NCBI RefSeq assembly: GCF_033439725.1
Contig: NW_026944389.1
Coordinates: forward strand, 1,302,001-1,366,000
Source: Neurospora tetraspora
Taxonomy: Eukaryota; Ascomycota; Sordariomycetes; Sordariales; Sordariaceae
Direction: 5' to 3'
Length of the DNA stretch: 64,000 nt
The position numbers and the translations under genes are program-made. Under the pieces are notes generated by a model that was given only the letters and a program-made list of their open reading frames with translations, did not search any database and was not told the DNA's origin. Positions 1 through 11,029 of this stretch are shown piece after piece; positions within the stretch are counted from its first letter, which is position 1; every line of letters starts with the position of its first letter.

Positions 1-142
1 ATTTGTGTGCCACGGCCGCTAGATCCACGTGCGTGACACATGTCAGACTATGTACAGAAAAAGGTATGAAGCTTGTCCCAATCCAGCCGCCTATTGTGAT
101 AAGAACAACCAGCTCCGGCCGGTGATCTCGTCCAGCCACACC

Positions 143-1737
143 TCAATCCTCAGCATCCAACGGCTTCTGTGCGTACACCACGCGGAAGTCGATGAGCCCG
201 TGAAGGCTCATATTCTTCAACTCGGCTCTCAAGTGGGCCAAGTAAATGGCAATCTGCTCTTGCGGCCAGCCCATGACGGTGCCAAACATATACTGGCAGA
301 GGCCCTCAAGATCTTGCGTGTAGACGAGGTAAAAGAATTGGCCGAACTCCTTCCTCTTCTCCTCCTTGGGCCATTGCGAAACCGGGATCTGATATGCAAC
401 AGATTTTTCTGGTTAGCTTCTTTCGTTGTTCTTAGAGACAAGTCCTTCAAACAGCTTATGGGATGAGAACAAGAGATGTACAACTTACCGGGTAATCCTT
501 CTTCGTAACATTTACGAAACCGGCCTCTTTCATGCCCTGTTCCTGCAAATTCCTTTCGAGTAGATCAACTGGGTTTCCGGATTTTCTTCCAGCCTCCTGC
601 CAAATCTTTCCCCATTGAACCATAGCATTTTCCTCATTTATAGTATTGTCCTCCGAGTAGATCGTACCCGACGCATCGATGTGTTCGATCCAACCTCCAG
701 GCTTCAGGCAGCGGTAAGCCTCCTTATATGCAGCAGTCCAATCCTTGGTAGTGCCAGTAAGCCAGCGCATATGGATATAATCGAAATGGTTAGATTTATA
801 GGCCCACTCTTTAGTATAATCGTCGATGTCGAAGCGTAGATTAGGGGGTACCCAGGTAGGCTGAATCGGCGAAATATCGGTACCGATCACAGTGCAGTTG
901 GGAAACTTGTCGGCAAAGTCAATAGCCCACAATCCTATACACTGAGTCAGTACCTCTATCTGGTTACTCATTTCTGGGGATCCTTGAATACATGGCTTAC
1001 CCGTTCCAGTGCCAATATCAACAACATGCTTAGGGTCATCTGTAATTGGAGCCGTATACAACTGACCATCAAAGACAAGAGTCATCGTATGATGGCTAAG
1101 CGTGGGTTAGTAAGCTACCACAGAATTTGATTGTTGACGTCTACTCACTAGATGTCCAGCATCTCATTCTGCTCCTCATCATTGGGGCCCCTGTATCATG
1201 AAATGGTAGTTAGCTTCAGAAGCGCTACAACACAGTTCCCCAGGTCCCAAAAGAGACTTGCCAATACTCTCCGTTCGTAACAGTATCGCTGTGATAAGTG
1301 CGGCCGTTAAGAGTACGATAGTGGAGGATACTCGAAGCAATCGAGGCAGTCGAGCTCTCGGTATCGCTTCCTAGGGTTGAGTCCCAGTCACTCTCTGGGT
1401 TCGCTGTCGGGAGGCCCTATGAGGCGTGTGACACTTGTGTCAGTAACAAGCCCGGCAATCTTAACCGTTACGCAAAGGGTGGCAATGGGCACAGAGAAAG
1501 AAAGCATACCTGCTCCAGCCAGTGAGCGCCAGATAGAAGCTCAGGGATTTCTGGTGCCGGCGTGGACTCTCTCGCAGCCGTTGAAGTTGCGGGAGCAGGT
1601 GTGGGTGATTTGGGTGCCGCCGATGATGCTCTCGCAGTAGCCGGGGACGCAGGACCAGGCGTGGGAGAGTTCGCCTTTCCCTTTGGCGAAGCTGCTTCGG
1701 GTGCTGGCGACTGAGCTTTTTTCGCCGGAGAACTCAT
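143..1737 (-). CDS. LaeA-like SAM-dependent methyltransferase, six exons, intact
   Basis: Class I methyltransferase of the large fungal LaeA/UMTA-like family; the substrate is unknown, and relatives are linked to secondary metabolism. My model is complement(143..388, 489..934, 1001..1095, 1149..1190, 1262..1416, 1510..1737), giving 403 aa in an open frame. Residues 1-80 are a Ser/Pro/Ala-rich disordered leader. The core follows with family signatures: STASI, the [16 protein letters not shown] block made by splicing, the SAM motif [15 protein letters not shown], then [12 protein letters not shown] and the LKPGGWIE loop. The start at 1737 is the first Met after an upstream in-frame stretch without support. 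Intron 2 (1191..1261) uses a GC donor (TTG|GCAAGT), which is needed to recover the conserved YWGPN. The other introns are GT-AG with CTGAC or CTAAC branch sites. The gene lies outside the inverted-repeat segment. The family call is strong; the substrate is not known. Confidence 0.85.
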
Positions 1738-1935
1738 GGTCGGATACGCGATGACTTCTCTCTGAAAAGTTAGGTATGGTTGAAGAAGGTAAAACGGCCA
1801 AGATGTCCTTCGGGTGCCAGAGCCGCCCGGTTTATGGAATCTTGCCAGCCCCAAAATCACCCGGCTCGTTACAATCCTGTCAAATGTGACAGTGGATGCG
1901 AGCTAGAGCGGTCAACCACCTCAGTTCGTTTTGAT

Positions 1936-1961
1936 AAAAAAAAAAAAAAAAAAAAAAAAAA
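1936..1961 (+). repeat. 26-bp poly(A) tract
   Basis: Uninterrupted run of A upstream of the methyltransferase gene. It could be a retroposed tail or a simple homopolymer; I see no SINE or LINE body next to it. Confidence 0.9.
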
Positions 1962-3540
1962 CGGTGCTGTCTGATAGAACAACAGTACCTAGCCAAATGA
2001 AGACGTATGTGAGCTATGCTGGTTGGCTAAACGGGGTACTACACCGGCCTACCAACCTTGTTTTGGATTAGTTACTCTTCCTTATCCTTGAGCACTTTGC
2101 CCTTATCCAAAGTTGCTATGAGCAAGGGTTGTGCCTATCCGGAGTTATCTCGTCTCAGTAAAAGCCGTCCACCATACCAATTTCCACTCAACGTGCATGA
2201 GATGCCGGCAGGGTCACAGCACTATATTGTGACCCGGCAGCACCTGACCAGTGAGAAGCAAGACCGTTCTAACCCAACTGTTTGGCCACTATAAATTCAC
2301 GCTTTTTATGGGCAGTTGTTCATTGCCGACATGACCAGACTGGTTCCGGTATCCGGTACCCAACAAGGGGTCGTGGCGTGCAACCCCTGCGAGACGGTAG
2401 ACCCCGCTCGGGGTACAGCACACCGGGAAAGTGTTCCGCAACCCCCCTGAAGCCGATTTTGATACACGGCTCTTATTTCACAGTCCGGTTGAGTGATCTC
2501 GAGTTGGTGGTGCTATGCCGTCCATGTCGGGCCGAGGTGCGCGAAACAGAGACTTAGCTCAGAAACAGTGGCATGAAACAAAGCTTCCGATCTTTGTTGC
2601 CATCGTCAGCATATGCGCCATACCTGAACATTGGAGGGCCCAAAGTACCCTCTCGATATGTGACCACTCGGAAGAAAGCGACGCATGCGCGGGGCACCAT
2701 GGGCGGCCGAGTGGCTTGAAGTATTGTCTGTCCCACATGAGAAGATGAAGAGCGGAAGGGGATCGGACTTACAAGAGAAGGCATGCTGGGATCTTGGACA
2801 AAACGCCATCAGCGATAATTGGTTACCGAGCAGCCACATTGGCTCGAGATTGCGCCACAAGGACCTGGGAGGGTGTGAAGACGGCCCCAAAGATGTGAGA
2901 GAAGCTGGAGGGGTTGTGACGGCGCGGCTCAACCGCTGGTCAGCATTGCTCCCATGGCTGCATTTAGCGCAGTGGCTCCACCGGATCCACTGCAGGGTTC
3001 TTGGTAGCGCACAGGATTATATCCTTTGCGCCGCAGCTATTCTTTATATTCTAGTTCTTCTTTTTCCTCATCTTTCGATCTTCATACAATAGTAGGGTCA
3101 TTGTCGCTTTGTCGCATTCCTTCTCCGCTATTTGCCATGACAGGTATAGGCTATATATAAGGTACTGAACACTACGCAGTAAGATGGCTATTATAAGAGT
3201 CTTAGTATGCCTTAACGCTTGCATTAATGCTGTAGAGTGCAGTTGCGGACCCTGCACGGTAAGAGTGTAGTTAAGGCCCAAACTTCTAACGCTGAACCAA
3301 ACAGGCCTCTAAGGTTTTTGACAGGAGTAATACCAAAATTACATTCGGTTAGACCGGGTTATTTAAGTAGGTTGTGTAGCAGTTTGGGCCCATTTAGAAG
3401 GCTAGCATCGCATTTCTAACCGCCAAGTAGGCTGCAGAGCTGTGGTAGATGAAGGGGCTAATAGGAAGGGCGGTCATCTAACACCCTTGGGGCATGCGGA
3501 AGTGGACAGATCTTAACTCTGGTTATTGACACAACATCGT
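1962..3540. other. Intergenic stretch, no recognisable gene
   Basis: Mixed-composition DNA with short open frames on both strands. None has family motifs, intron structure or consistent codon use. It ends at the upstream region of the 5S rRNA gene. Confidence 0.5.
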
Positions 3541-3543
3541 GCT

Positions 3544-3547
3544 TATA
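3544..3547 (+). promoter_or_regulatory. TATA box of the split 5S rRNA gene
   Basis: A TATA sits exactly 29 bases before the first base of the 5S homology at 3573. Neurospora 5S genes are known to need a TATA element at about -29 to -26. The spacing supports a formerly functional 5S locus. Confidence 0.7.
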
Positions 3548-3572
3548 GGACAAAGAAACGTCGCAAAAAAGC

Positions 3573-3634
3573 ACATACGACCATATATGGTAGAAAACTC
3601 GAGATCCCGTCCGCTCTCCCATAGATAAGCTACC
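3573..3634 (+). rRNA. 5' half of a 5S rRNA gene, interrupted
   Basis: The sequence starts with ACATACGACCATA and continues through GAAAACTC, GATCCCGTCCGCTCTCCC and ATAGATAAGC, the canonical Neurospora 5S order. Helix II is a variant: TATGGTAG in this half is complementary to CTACCATA in the 3' half at 22979-22986. The 5S homology ends after CTACC at 3634, where an inverted repeat begins. With the 3' half at 22970-23040, a full-length gene of about 119 nt can be accounted for. 5S rRNA is a Pol III product of the large ribosomal subunit; this copy cannot be made as a normal transcript. Confidence 0.85.
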
Positions 3635-3837
3635 GATATAGTAGTTTATCTATCAGAGTCAGAAGGATATGAACCGGGTCTTTTAATCACGTGGTAGGGT
3701 CAAAAAACTGAACAACAACCTCCCGTATCTATATCGTTCGGATGGAAGCATTATGGTGAGTGGGGAGCCGGCGCTAAAAAGATGAATATAATTGGGCGGA
3801 TTACGAGAAAAGTTGACCGTCCTGACACTGCGGCTAG
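3634..3837. repeat. Left arm of ~203-bp terminal inverted repeat
   Basis: This segment reads as the reverse complement of 22786-22989, without gaps. I count about ten differences, all transitions, with most T/A bases on the left arm. The outer 20 bases (3635-3654) are a degenerate inverted copy of the 5S stretch ATAGATAAGCTACCATATC. The inner edge is at GCGGCTAG, after which left and right diverge. The arm contains short open frames shared by both copies, but these are not genes. Confidence 0.9.
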
Positions 3838-4590
3838 CCCCGTTAACGTTTGTCAAAGCGCAATATCCGTGGTATAGGTATACTAGCACAATTCTCAGTC
3901 GCGGCCGTACAAGCTCCTCTTCTGGTAGCTGAACCTTGGACTTTAACGAAAGCATTTCTTTGGCAGTATGAACAGCTGCTTTATGTCTTACTGTCAGTGC
4001 GATCGCCATTTGGCGTCGGTTCCATGCGCCTACAGGTCCCAAAGGAAATGAAAAGTAAGGTATCAATGCATTGTCTGCTTAAGGACACTAGTTATCGCAA
4101 CGGCTTGGTTGTTGACAGCACTGGCAGCCTAGGCTCTACTGCAATTTGCAGGTTCCACTCGGATTTACAGCCCTACCCGCGCCACGCCCCCATAAGTGAT
4201 GCAAGCTACCAGGCCGCTGCTGGTACACAATAGCCAACCCTGTAGACCCCGTGACAGAAAGCCACGACCCTCGCCCAAGTCGAGTTTATTGATTGGCGCC
4301 CTGAAGTCTCTGGGCCCAGAATGCCCGGCCTCTAGAAAAGAAATGTCCTTTGGGCTATTGGCGTGTAGTTGGGAGGGAGCCGCCAGCCATCCTACGCCTA
4401 ACAAGGTGACAACACAGAAAGCCCCATGCTCCATCATGGCCTCGAGAAAACACAGTGTTCTAGTTTCTTTTCCTTTTCTTGTCCTAGATGGTAGGAGAGA
4501 GGAATTCCCGGCACTTTCATAAACTCGATTTATTAATCATCAACCATAGCATCCTCACCGCAGTCAAGACGTTCCTTCCTCAAAGCTACG
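3838..4590. other. Gap between left arm and NLR gene
   Basis: This is where a Starship captain gene would be expected if read inward from the left end. I see only unrecognisable short frames (for example 3850-4233), and no tyrosine-recombinase or transposase motifs. Confidence 0.5.
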
Positions 4591-7500
4591 ATGCCTCGAC
4601 GACTGCGCTCATGGTTCCAGACGCATTTCAAGCGACACGGAAATGCGGAGGATAGGGAAGGTTCTAAGGACCAAGAGCAGTCTCGCCCTGCACCTCTGCT
4701 CGAGTTGCCGACGTCTACACAGCACATCCCCGCCACTCCCTCTACGTCCTCCCTCCCCCTCACGGCCGCTCTGGCTACCGGTTCTACCGACGTAGAGACG
4801 TCCGCCTCACGGCTTCGAGTCGCTCCGGCTACCGGTTCCATCAACATAAAGACGTCCACCCCACGACCCCCAGCCGCTCCAGCTACCAGTTGCACCGACG
4901 TAGAGACGTCCGCCTCACGGTTCTCAGCCGCTCCGGCTACTGGTTCCGTCGACATAGAGACGTCCGCTGGTACGGATGACACCACTACCAGCTTACCTGT
5001 ACGACTCTGGGAGTGTGCCTATAATGAGCTTAAACAAGAAGAGGTCAAATTGGTGGACGCATATGAGAAGATACTGTCCCGACAGCTACAGGATAGCCCC
5101 GGCTCAACGGTGCCCGAGTCCCAGTCGAACACCATCGCCCAAAACACCTTGGACAGGCGCCGCCAAATGACCCAGCTTATCAATGCTGGCCTAGCCAAGA
5201 CTGAGAGGGAGGTCAAGGTGAAAGAGAGCCTTGGCGTGGCCGTAGATGTCGTTCTATCTGCAAAGAACACTATAAGTGCGGCAATCCAGGCCGTGCCCCA
5301 AGCCGCGCTCGCTTGGACCGGCATTTGTATCGCTTTAGAGGTATGTCTACTTGGAGCGTGATACTTCACATGCTAACTTCTGCAGATATTCATCAATCCT
5401 ATAAAAGCGACCGAAGCCAACCACAAAGGGATCGACTACGTTGTTAAGAGAATGGACTGGTATTGGAATTTGTCGACTAGCCTTCTTAGGGATCCCATCA
5501 ACAACATCAGCGAACTCGATGGAATGAGAGGCGAATTGGAGATCCAAATTGTTGACCTCTACAAAGCACTCCTCTCTTATCAGATTAAGAGTGTTTGTGC
5601 TTATTATCGCAACCGCGGCTTAGTCTTTCTGCGGGATATAATCACGCTTGATGACTGGAAAGCTGATTTGGGGGCTATCCAAGACGCCGAAAACTGCTTC
5701 CAAAACGACACCCAAACATACACCAATCAGCAAGTGACGTCTCGTCTCGAGCAGCTCGTTAGCTATACAAGGCACCAAGAAATACAACAAATGTCAGAGA
5801 AGGACCAGCAATGTCTAAAGCACGTACGCCTTACCAATCCTCGCCACGATAAAACCCGCATCGAACAGACCAAAGGCGGCCTTTTGCAAGACTCGTATCG
5901 TTGGGTCCTCGATAATGCTGACTTTCAGCGATGGCGTGACTACCCGCAGCATCGATTACTATGGATTAAGGGCGACCCCGGCAAAGGGAAGACTATGTTG
6001 CTGTGCGGCATCATCAAGGAACTGGATCAAGGCGATACTGCCAACGCGCGCCACTGCAATGTGGCCTACTTCTTCTGCTAAGCTACCGACTCTCGCATCA
6101 ACAATGCAACCGCCGTACTGCGCGGCCTAATCTACCTGCTTATCGAGCAGCAGCCATCTGTCCTCCCACACCTGCGGAGGGAGTATGACCGTGCAGGCGA
6201 GAACCTCTTCAAAGATGCAAATACGTGGGTCGCCCTATCGAACATTTTCACCGATATTTTACAAGACCCAAGCCTCCGAACAACCTACCTAGTCATTGAC
6301 GCGCTTGACAAGTGCATTACAACAGACCTGCCACAGCTTCTCGACTTCATTGCTCAGCAATCATCATCTGGATCTCGAGTCAAGTGGATAGTCTCAAGCC
6401 GTAATTGGCCGCAAATTGAGGAACGGTTGAAGAAAGCCGCAGATAAAGTGAAGGTCTCCCTGGAGCTAAATGCGGAATCCGTCGCAGCGGCTGTTAATGC
6501 GTTTATTCTGCAGAAGGTGGATTACCTAAAAGAGCTGAAGGAGTACGACCCAATTACGAAAAAGACCGTTCAGGACTACCTGTGCTCTAACGCGCAAGAT
6601 ACCTTCCTTTGGGTGGCGTTGGTCTGCCAAGCGCTTGAAAAAGTCCAGAAAGGATTTGCCGTAGAAAAGCTACGCATGTTTCCATCTGGACTGGATGCTC
6701 TATATGCGCGGATGAGAGAGGATATGAGTCAGTTCGATGAATCCGATTACTGCAAGCACATTCTTGCTGTTGTCGCAATTGTTCGCCGGCCAATCAGCCT
6801 TCAAGAACTAGCCTCTCTCGCTGAGTTGCCCAATACCATTTGCAACAATCTTGAATCTCTAAAAGATATTATAGGGCTTTGCGTTTCATTTCTAACTTTA
6901 CGAGAACAAACCATCTATTTTGTTCATCAATCAGCCAAGGACTTTCTATTGGGCAATGCTTCTGATAAAGCTGGTAACCAAGCTTCTCTGGAGACATTCA
7001 AGTGGATTTTTCCTTCTGGGAAAGAAGATGTGAATTATACCATCTTCTCCAGGTCACTTAAAGCCATGTCTACAGTATTGCGACGCGACATGTACGGCTT
7101 AAGCGCACCGGGATTTCCGAGCGACAAGGTCCAAGTACCAGATCCGGACCCGCTAGCGATGGTGCGGTACTCGTGCGTCTACTGGGTTGATCACTTGTGT
7201 GACTCAGTTTCTGGCACGAATACAAAACGGCATGATCCTTTACGGGATGAGGAGATTGTCCAGATATTTCTTAAGACGAAGTACCTTTACTGGCTAGAAG
7301 CTCTAAGTCTACTCCAAGCTATGCCTGCGGGCGTTGTTGCTATTAGAAAGCTCAAGGGCCTGCTAGTAAGTATAAGTCTAACTCCGTCCTAGGAACTTGG
7401 TCTAACTAAAGATATAGGGAGGTAATGATCAGTCGCAGTTATCAAAGCTTGTTTGAGATGCTTACTGGTTTGCTCTATCTTATAAGTCAATAATAGAGCA

Positions 7501-8071
7501 AGCTCCACTTCAAGCATACATATCAGCGCTTGTATTTGCTCCAAGCGGTAGCTTGATAAAGAGGAATTTCAGGGCAGAAGAACCTGAATGGATTCGAACT
7601 AAGCCGGCTGTAGAATTGGATTGGAATGCATGCCTCCAGACCTTAGAAGGCCATAGCGACTTCGTTACCTCAGTGGCATTCTCGCCTGATGGCCAGCGGC
7701 TTGCGTCCGGTTCGGCGGACAACATGATCAAGATCTGGGATCCAGTGTCGGGGAGCTGCCTCCAAACGATTATTACTAGTACTATGATGACCCATATATC
7801 ATTTGACCATACTAATCGCTACCTACGTACTAACGTTGGACGTATTAATATAGTTACAGAAACTACCAAAAGCCAAGTTGTACTAGATAATCCAGAGAGC
7901 CATGGCTATGGCTTGGGACAGGATGGGTCTTGGATTACTTGCAACAGCCAGAACGTACTCTGGCTGCCACCGAATTACCGACCGTCTCGTTGTGACCTCC
8001 AGCAACGGATGATATCCATCGGCAGCGTATCAGGACGGGTTTGGTTTATTGATTTCTCACAAGACATATAA
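4591..8071 (+). pseudogene. NLR (STAND) protein: NWD N-terminal, NACHT and WD40; two nonsense codons
   Basis: The model is 4591..5340, 5386..7365, 7418..8071, about 1127 aa if read through. Order: disordered N-terminus with imperfect T/S/A-rich repeats; NACHT-NTPase N-terminal helical domain from about residue 130; NACHT domain with P-loop GDPGKGKT at about residue 446 and Walker B-like LVIDALDKC; helical linker; then one good WD40 repeat ([24 protein letters not shown]) and a degenerate C-terminal part. Such proteins are fungal NOD-like receptors, cytosolic sensors often acting in heterokaryon incompatibility. Two in-frame stops interrupt it: TAA at 6079-6081, where the frame suggests CAA, and TGA at 7454-7456, where VRDA (CGA) is expected. 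Both are C-to-T changes, as RIP makes. Both introns have good splice sites. A repeat array contracted to about one WD unit is unusual. Confidence 0.85.
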
Positions 8072-9166
8072 TGTATTCCATGTCTTTCTCAATTCCTTTC
8101 CCTTTGTTTCATTTTTCTAGCGTGCCGCCAGAAAGGTCTGAGGGGATAGGCAAATTTATAGGAATCTTGTAAATTCTAGTAACTTCTATTAATGTCAAGA
8201 TGACGTATTCCATTACGAAGAAGCAAGACTATTCCATCCCTTGACTCTCCTTTTGCAGGTGCCTGTGCGGTCCAGATGCCACGGGATTAACCCGTGACTG
8301 CCCAGTCATGGCCAAGGTTGGTACAACGGTAGAAGCCTCGATTCTCCTCGATCGGATAAGTGGTCTCTTCCTTGGTGGTGCTTGGGTGAGCTAACACACT
8401 TGCAGTAGCTTCGTCACAGCTACATGGTCTTGATTTGGATGCAGGGAATCGCGGTTTAACCTGTGGCTTTATACCACTGACTAGGTGTTGAAGGTACTCC
8501 AAGACTGACTTCACACTAGGTAGTAATTCGGCTCGTATAGGTGACGAAATGCTATCCCTCTTTCTGGATTAACCATGCTGACTGATGGGAAGAAGCTCAG
8601 TCTTGTGAATGGTCGTTACTGCCACTCCGACATCTCCGGTTCAGAATTCCGCCTGCGGCTTTGAACTTGGTTGTGATAACCCAGAATAGGACAGCGAGTT
8701 CTACAACTTTACGCCCCCGCCGCTGGAGGATAAAGTGAGGAACACTTGTGATCTATTGCGCGGTGGAGTCTACTATAGGCCTAGGTTCTTAGGTTCTAGT
8801 CGGATTCGCCTGCCCAAATATCTCGGGTTCTTACGCTTCGTAGTGTCGGCGGGGACGTTTTAATTGCGAGAAGGACGGCTCCCAATCTATCGTTCTGCGA
8901 GCGTAGCTGAGGGATGTTGCAGTAAGGGCAAAGGGAATAATGGTTGAGTATTTCTAATCGTCGGCCTGGATTTTGTATCGGCTGTCGATGCGCTGAGGTT
9001 GAAAGATGCAGCTTCACCCAAGTGTGCGACGTGTCACGGTTGAAGCATCGTAGGTATGCGCCGTTACAACTATATGAGACCACTTGAGCGACCGAACTGC
9101 CAGCTTCGGTTACTTGTATCCTTTTGCAGGAACATGGCCTGGTTAGTGTAGTGGTCTGCCACCGCC
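8072..9166. other. Gap with no clear gene
   Basis: No convincing frames. A short tRNA-like 5' half (about 9136-9172, with GTTAGTGTAGTGGT resembling a tRNA D-arm/A-box) lies at the end but has no 3' half. Confidence 0.4.
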
Positions 9167-9930
9167 GTGACAGCTATCAGTGTCGGTTGCGGTGATGCCC
9201 AAATCAACGTTGACAGCAACACGAAGGATACTAATACCGATACCGATATCGAATCAGGTCGTCAACTCGCAAGCCTGACGATAGACAATGATGCGATCTT
9301 GCGATTCATGTCAATCGTATACGCTTGGGACAGTGCGGACGTCACATTGAAAAGCTCGTTCGCCTCGAGAAAGCCTACGGACGAGTTGTCAACTGCTAAG
9401 CACTACGATAATCTACGACGAAAAGCACAAAATCTCAGTATTTTGTACCCCGTTTTGGGCATGTCAGCCAGTTTTCGGCTTTCCAAAGTCATGAAAGAAA
9501 ATCAACATCGACATCGAGCAAGCGGAAGTTGTATATCAGCTGTGTTAGCAGGTCGTGGCATCGAAGACACTCCTAAAGCGAGGAAGGCATTCGCGAGGGA
9601 AATATCTGAGGCTCGGAAGATCATGAAGATGGTAGAAGGATACGATGGGCTTCTCTGCTTTTACCCCTTGGGTTTGGTAGTGGGTTCACGTTAAGAGCTT
9701 TGACGAGGTTTTCGAACAAAGACCTCGAGACCTTCCGTGCCACCATTGCTTGGTATAAAAGCCTAATGTTGTTGAGTGAGGTGGGCAATGAGTTTCTACT
9801 CTCTGTTTGGGGTGAAGGAGAGTTCAAAGAAAGATTGTTCCAAAGGAGACAGCTTGGCGAACTGCAAAACCTACCCAACGAAGACCTCATTAAGTTTCTG
9901 ACACCCATTCAGCCCGAGGATGGTATATAG
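9167..9930 (+). pseudogene. Unknown conserved-looking protein, frameshifted, no start codon
   Basis: I do not recognise a family. Two frames together make a plausible protein: 9167-9693 (from TIDNDAILRFMSIVYAW to GYDGLLCFYPLG), then a shift near 9655-9685 into the frame GFGSGFTLRALTRFS that runs to a stop at 9928-9930. Both parts have even, non-repetitive composition and normal codon use, unlike shadow frames. No GT-AG intron explains the shift, and the run TTTT at about 9659-9662 is a likely indel site. No ATG precedes the first part in frame; the first in-frame Met is at about 9308. It looks like a soluble helical protein without signal peptide or membrane segment. Confidence 0.5.
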
Positions 9931-11029
9931 GGTAGTCTCATAAGGCTGGACATTGCGTTCAAAATAAGCAGTATCAACCGTAGCTGTATGATTTTTTTTT
10001 CTGCTAGTTTTTGTTCTTAATCAAGTCCCTCGTGGTACAGTTAGCGGGACTCGAATCCCGAACACGCAAATCAGCACTGCGAATCTTGTACGATAGGTGC
10101 CATAAACACCATCGTGAACGCAATTGATCCATAGAATCGCGTAATGAAAAGATGCCCAGGATGTGCTTGGTTGTGTTCGCCTTCTAGTGGAACAAATCCA
10201 GCTCCGACAACTTGGACGTTCGCTTTGGAAGCCGATAGTCCGTTTATTGAAGTGTCGGGTGCTCCATAAGGTGTTGAATATTCCCCTTCTAACTCGTTTC
10301 ATACGTAGGCACAAGAGAAAAGTTGGGACAGATTCCCGTTCCGGGCTGAGAAATGGCGTTTGCTCGTTCTTTTCTCGCATCTCTTTAATCAATCAATCCT
10401 TCGAGAGAGGTGCGGAAATGTAGCCGATAGTGATTGTGGGGAGCTGTGTTTCTAGATATGGCGGTCAGAACCCTAACCCTAGCGCTGGCTGAGCCAGAGT
10501 TAGGGTTAGGGTTCCTCAACCGCAAAGAAGAAAAGGATGTTACCCCACAAAACAGGCATGCCGGGCTTGATAACTATACTATATCTCAAACATTGATAGG
10601 GCCTGCAAGCGAGAAAAGCTAGTAGCCAGAGAAGGGGTGGGGTTAGAGTAGCTAGGTACTTGGTGTGTTTGGCCCTAGAATGATTTATCACAGCATAAAT
10701 GATAGTATTGCATATTAGGAGGAGTGATGTACAAGCGCCCGATGGGCATGAGGTCCTTCACCTATTCCCCGAGAGAAAACCGTAGAGACTTCTGTCGAAT
10801 GAAAACCGCCGCCCCTTCCCCGGCTGTAAGGCCGGCCCCTACATTTCCTACCGTAACGTTGCTTCACCCACCGCCCGGTGAATATACACAATTAGCTTAG
10901 TATCTTCAACCCTGGTTTCTACGAGTTTAATATCTATTATATATGAGTTCTGATTTCTTAGAAGGACTTCCCACTAAATTACACCAGCTCGTCCTATTCA
11001 AGAGCGAAACAAAGCTTCTTTTTAGGGTT
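9931..11029. other. Gap with a telomere-repeat hairpin, no gene
   Basis: No frame with family features. It contains the telomere-like palindrome at 10468-10514, annotated separately. A T-arm-like motif at 10047-10060 was judged to be chance. Confidence 0.5.
10468..10514. repeat. Interstitial telomere-type inverted repeat (CCCTAA)2...(TTAGGG)2
   Basis: GAACCCTAACCCTA is followed 19 bases later by its exact reverse complement, and the loop itself contains CTGGCT/AGCCAG. The whole 47 bp can fold into a near-continuous hairpin. TTAGGG is the Neurospora telomere repeat. The order (C-strand repeat first, G-strand repeat second) is opposite to that expected from a simple end-to-end chromosome fusion. 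Confidence 0.85.

Noticed and set aside
3683-3837. Open frame shared by the two inverted-repeat arms
   Set aside because: It is open only because the repeat is conserved at DNA level; the frame is not bounded by a plausible gene, and the arms are repeats.
10047-10060. GGGACTCGAATCCC, resembling a tRNA T-arm on the minus strand
   Set aside because: The loop is 6 rather than 7 bases, and no acceptor stem, D-arm or anticodon arm can be drawn around it.
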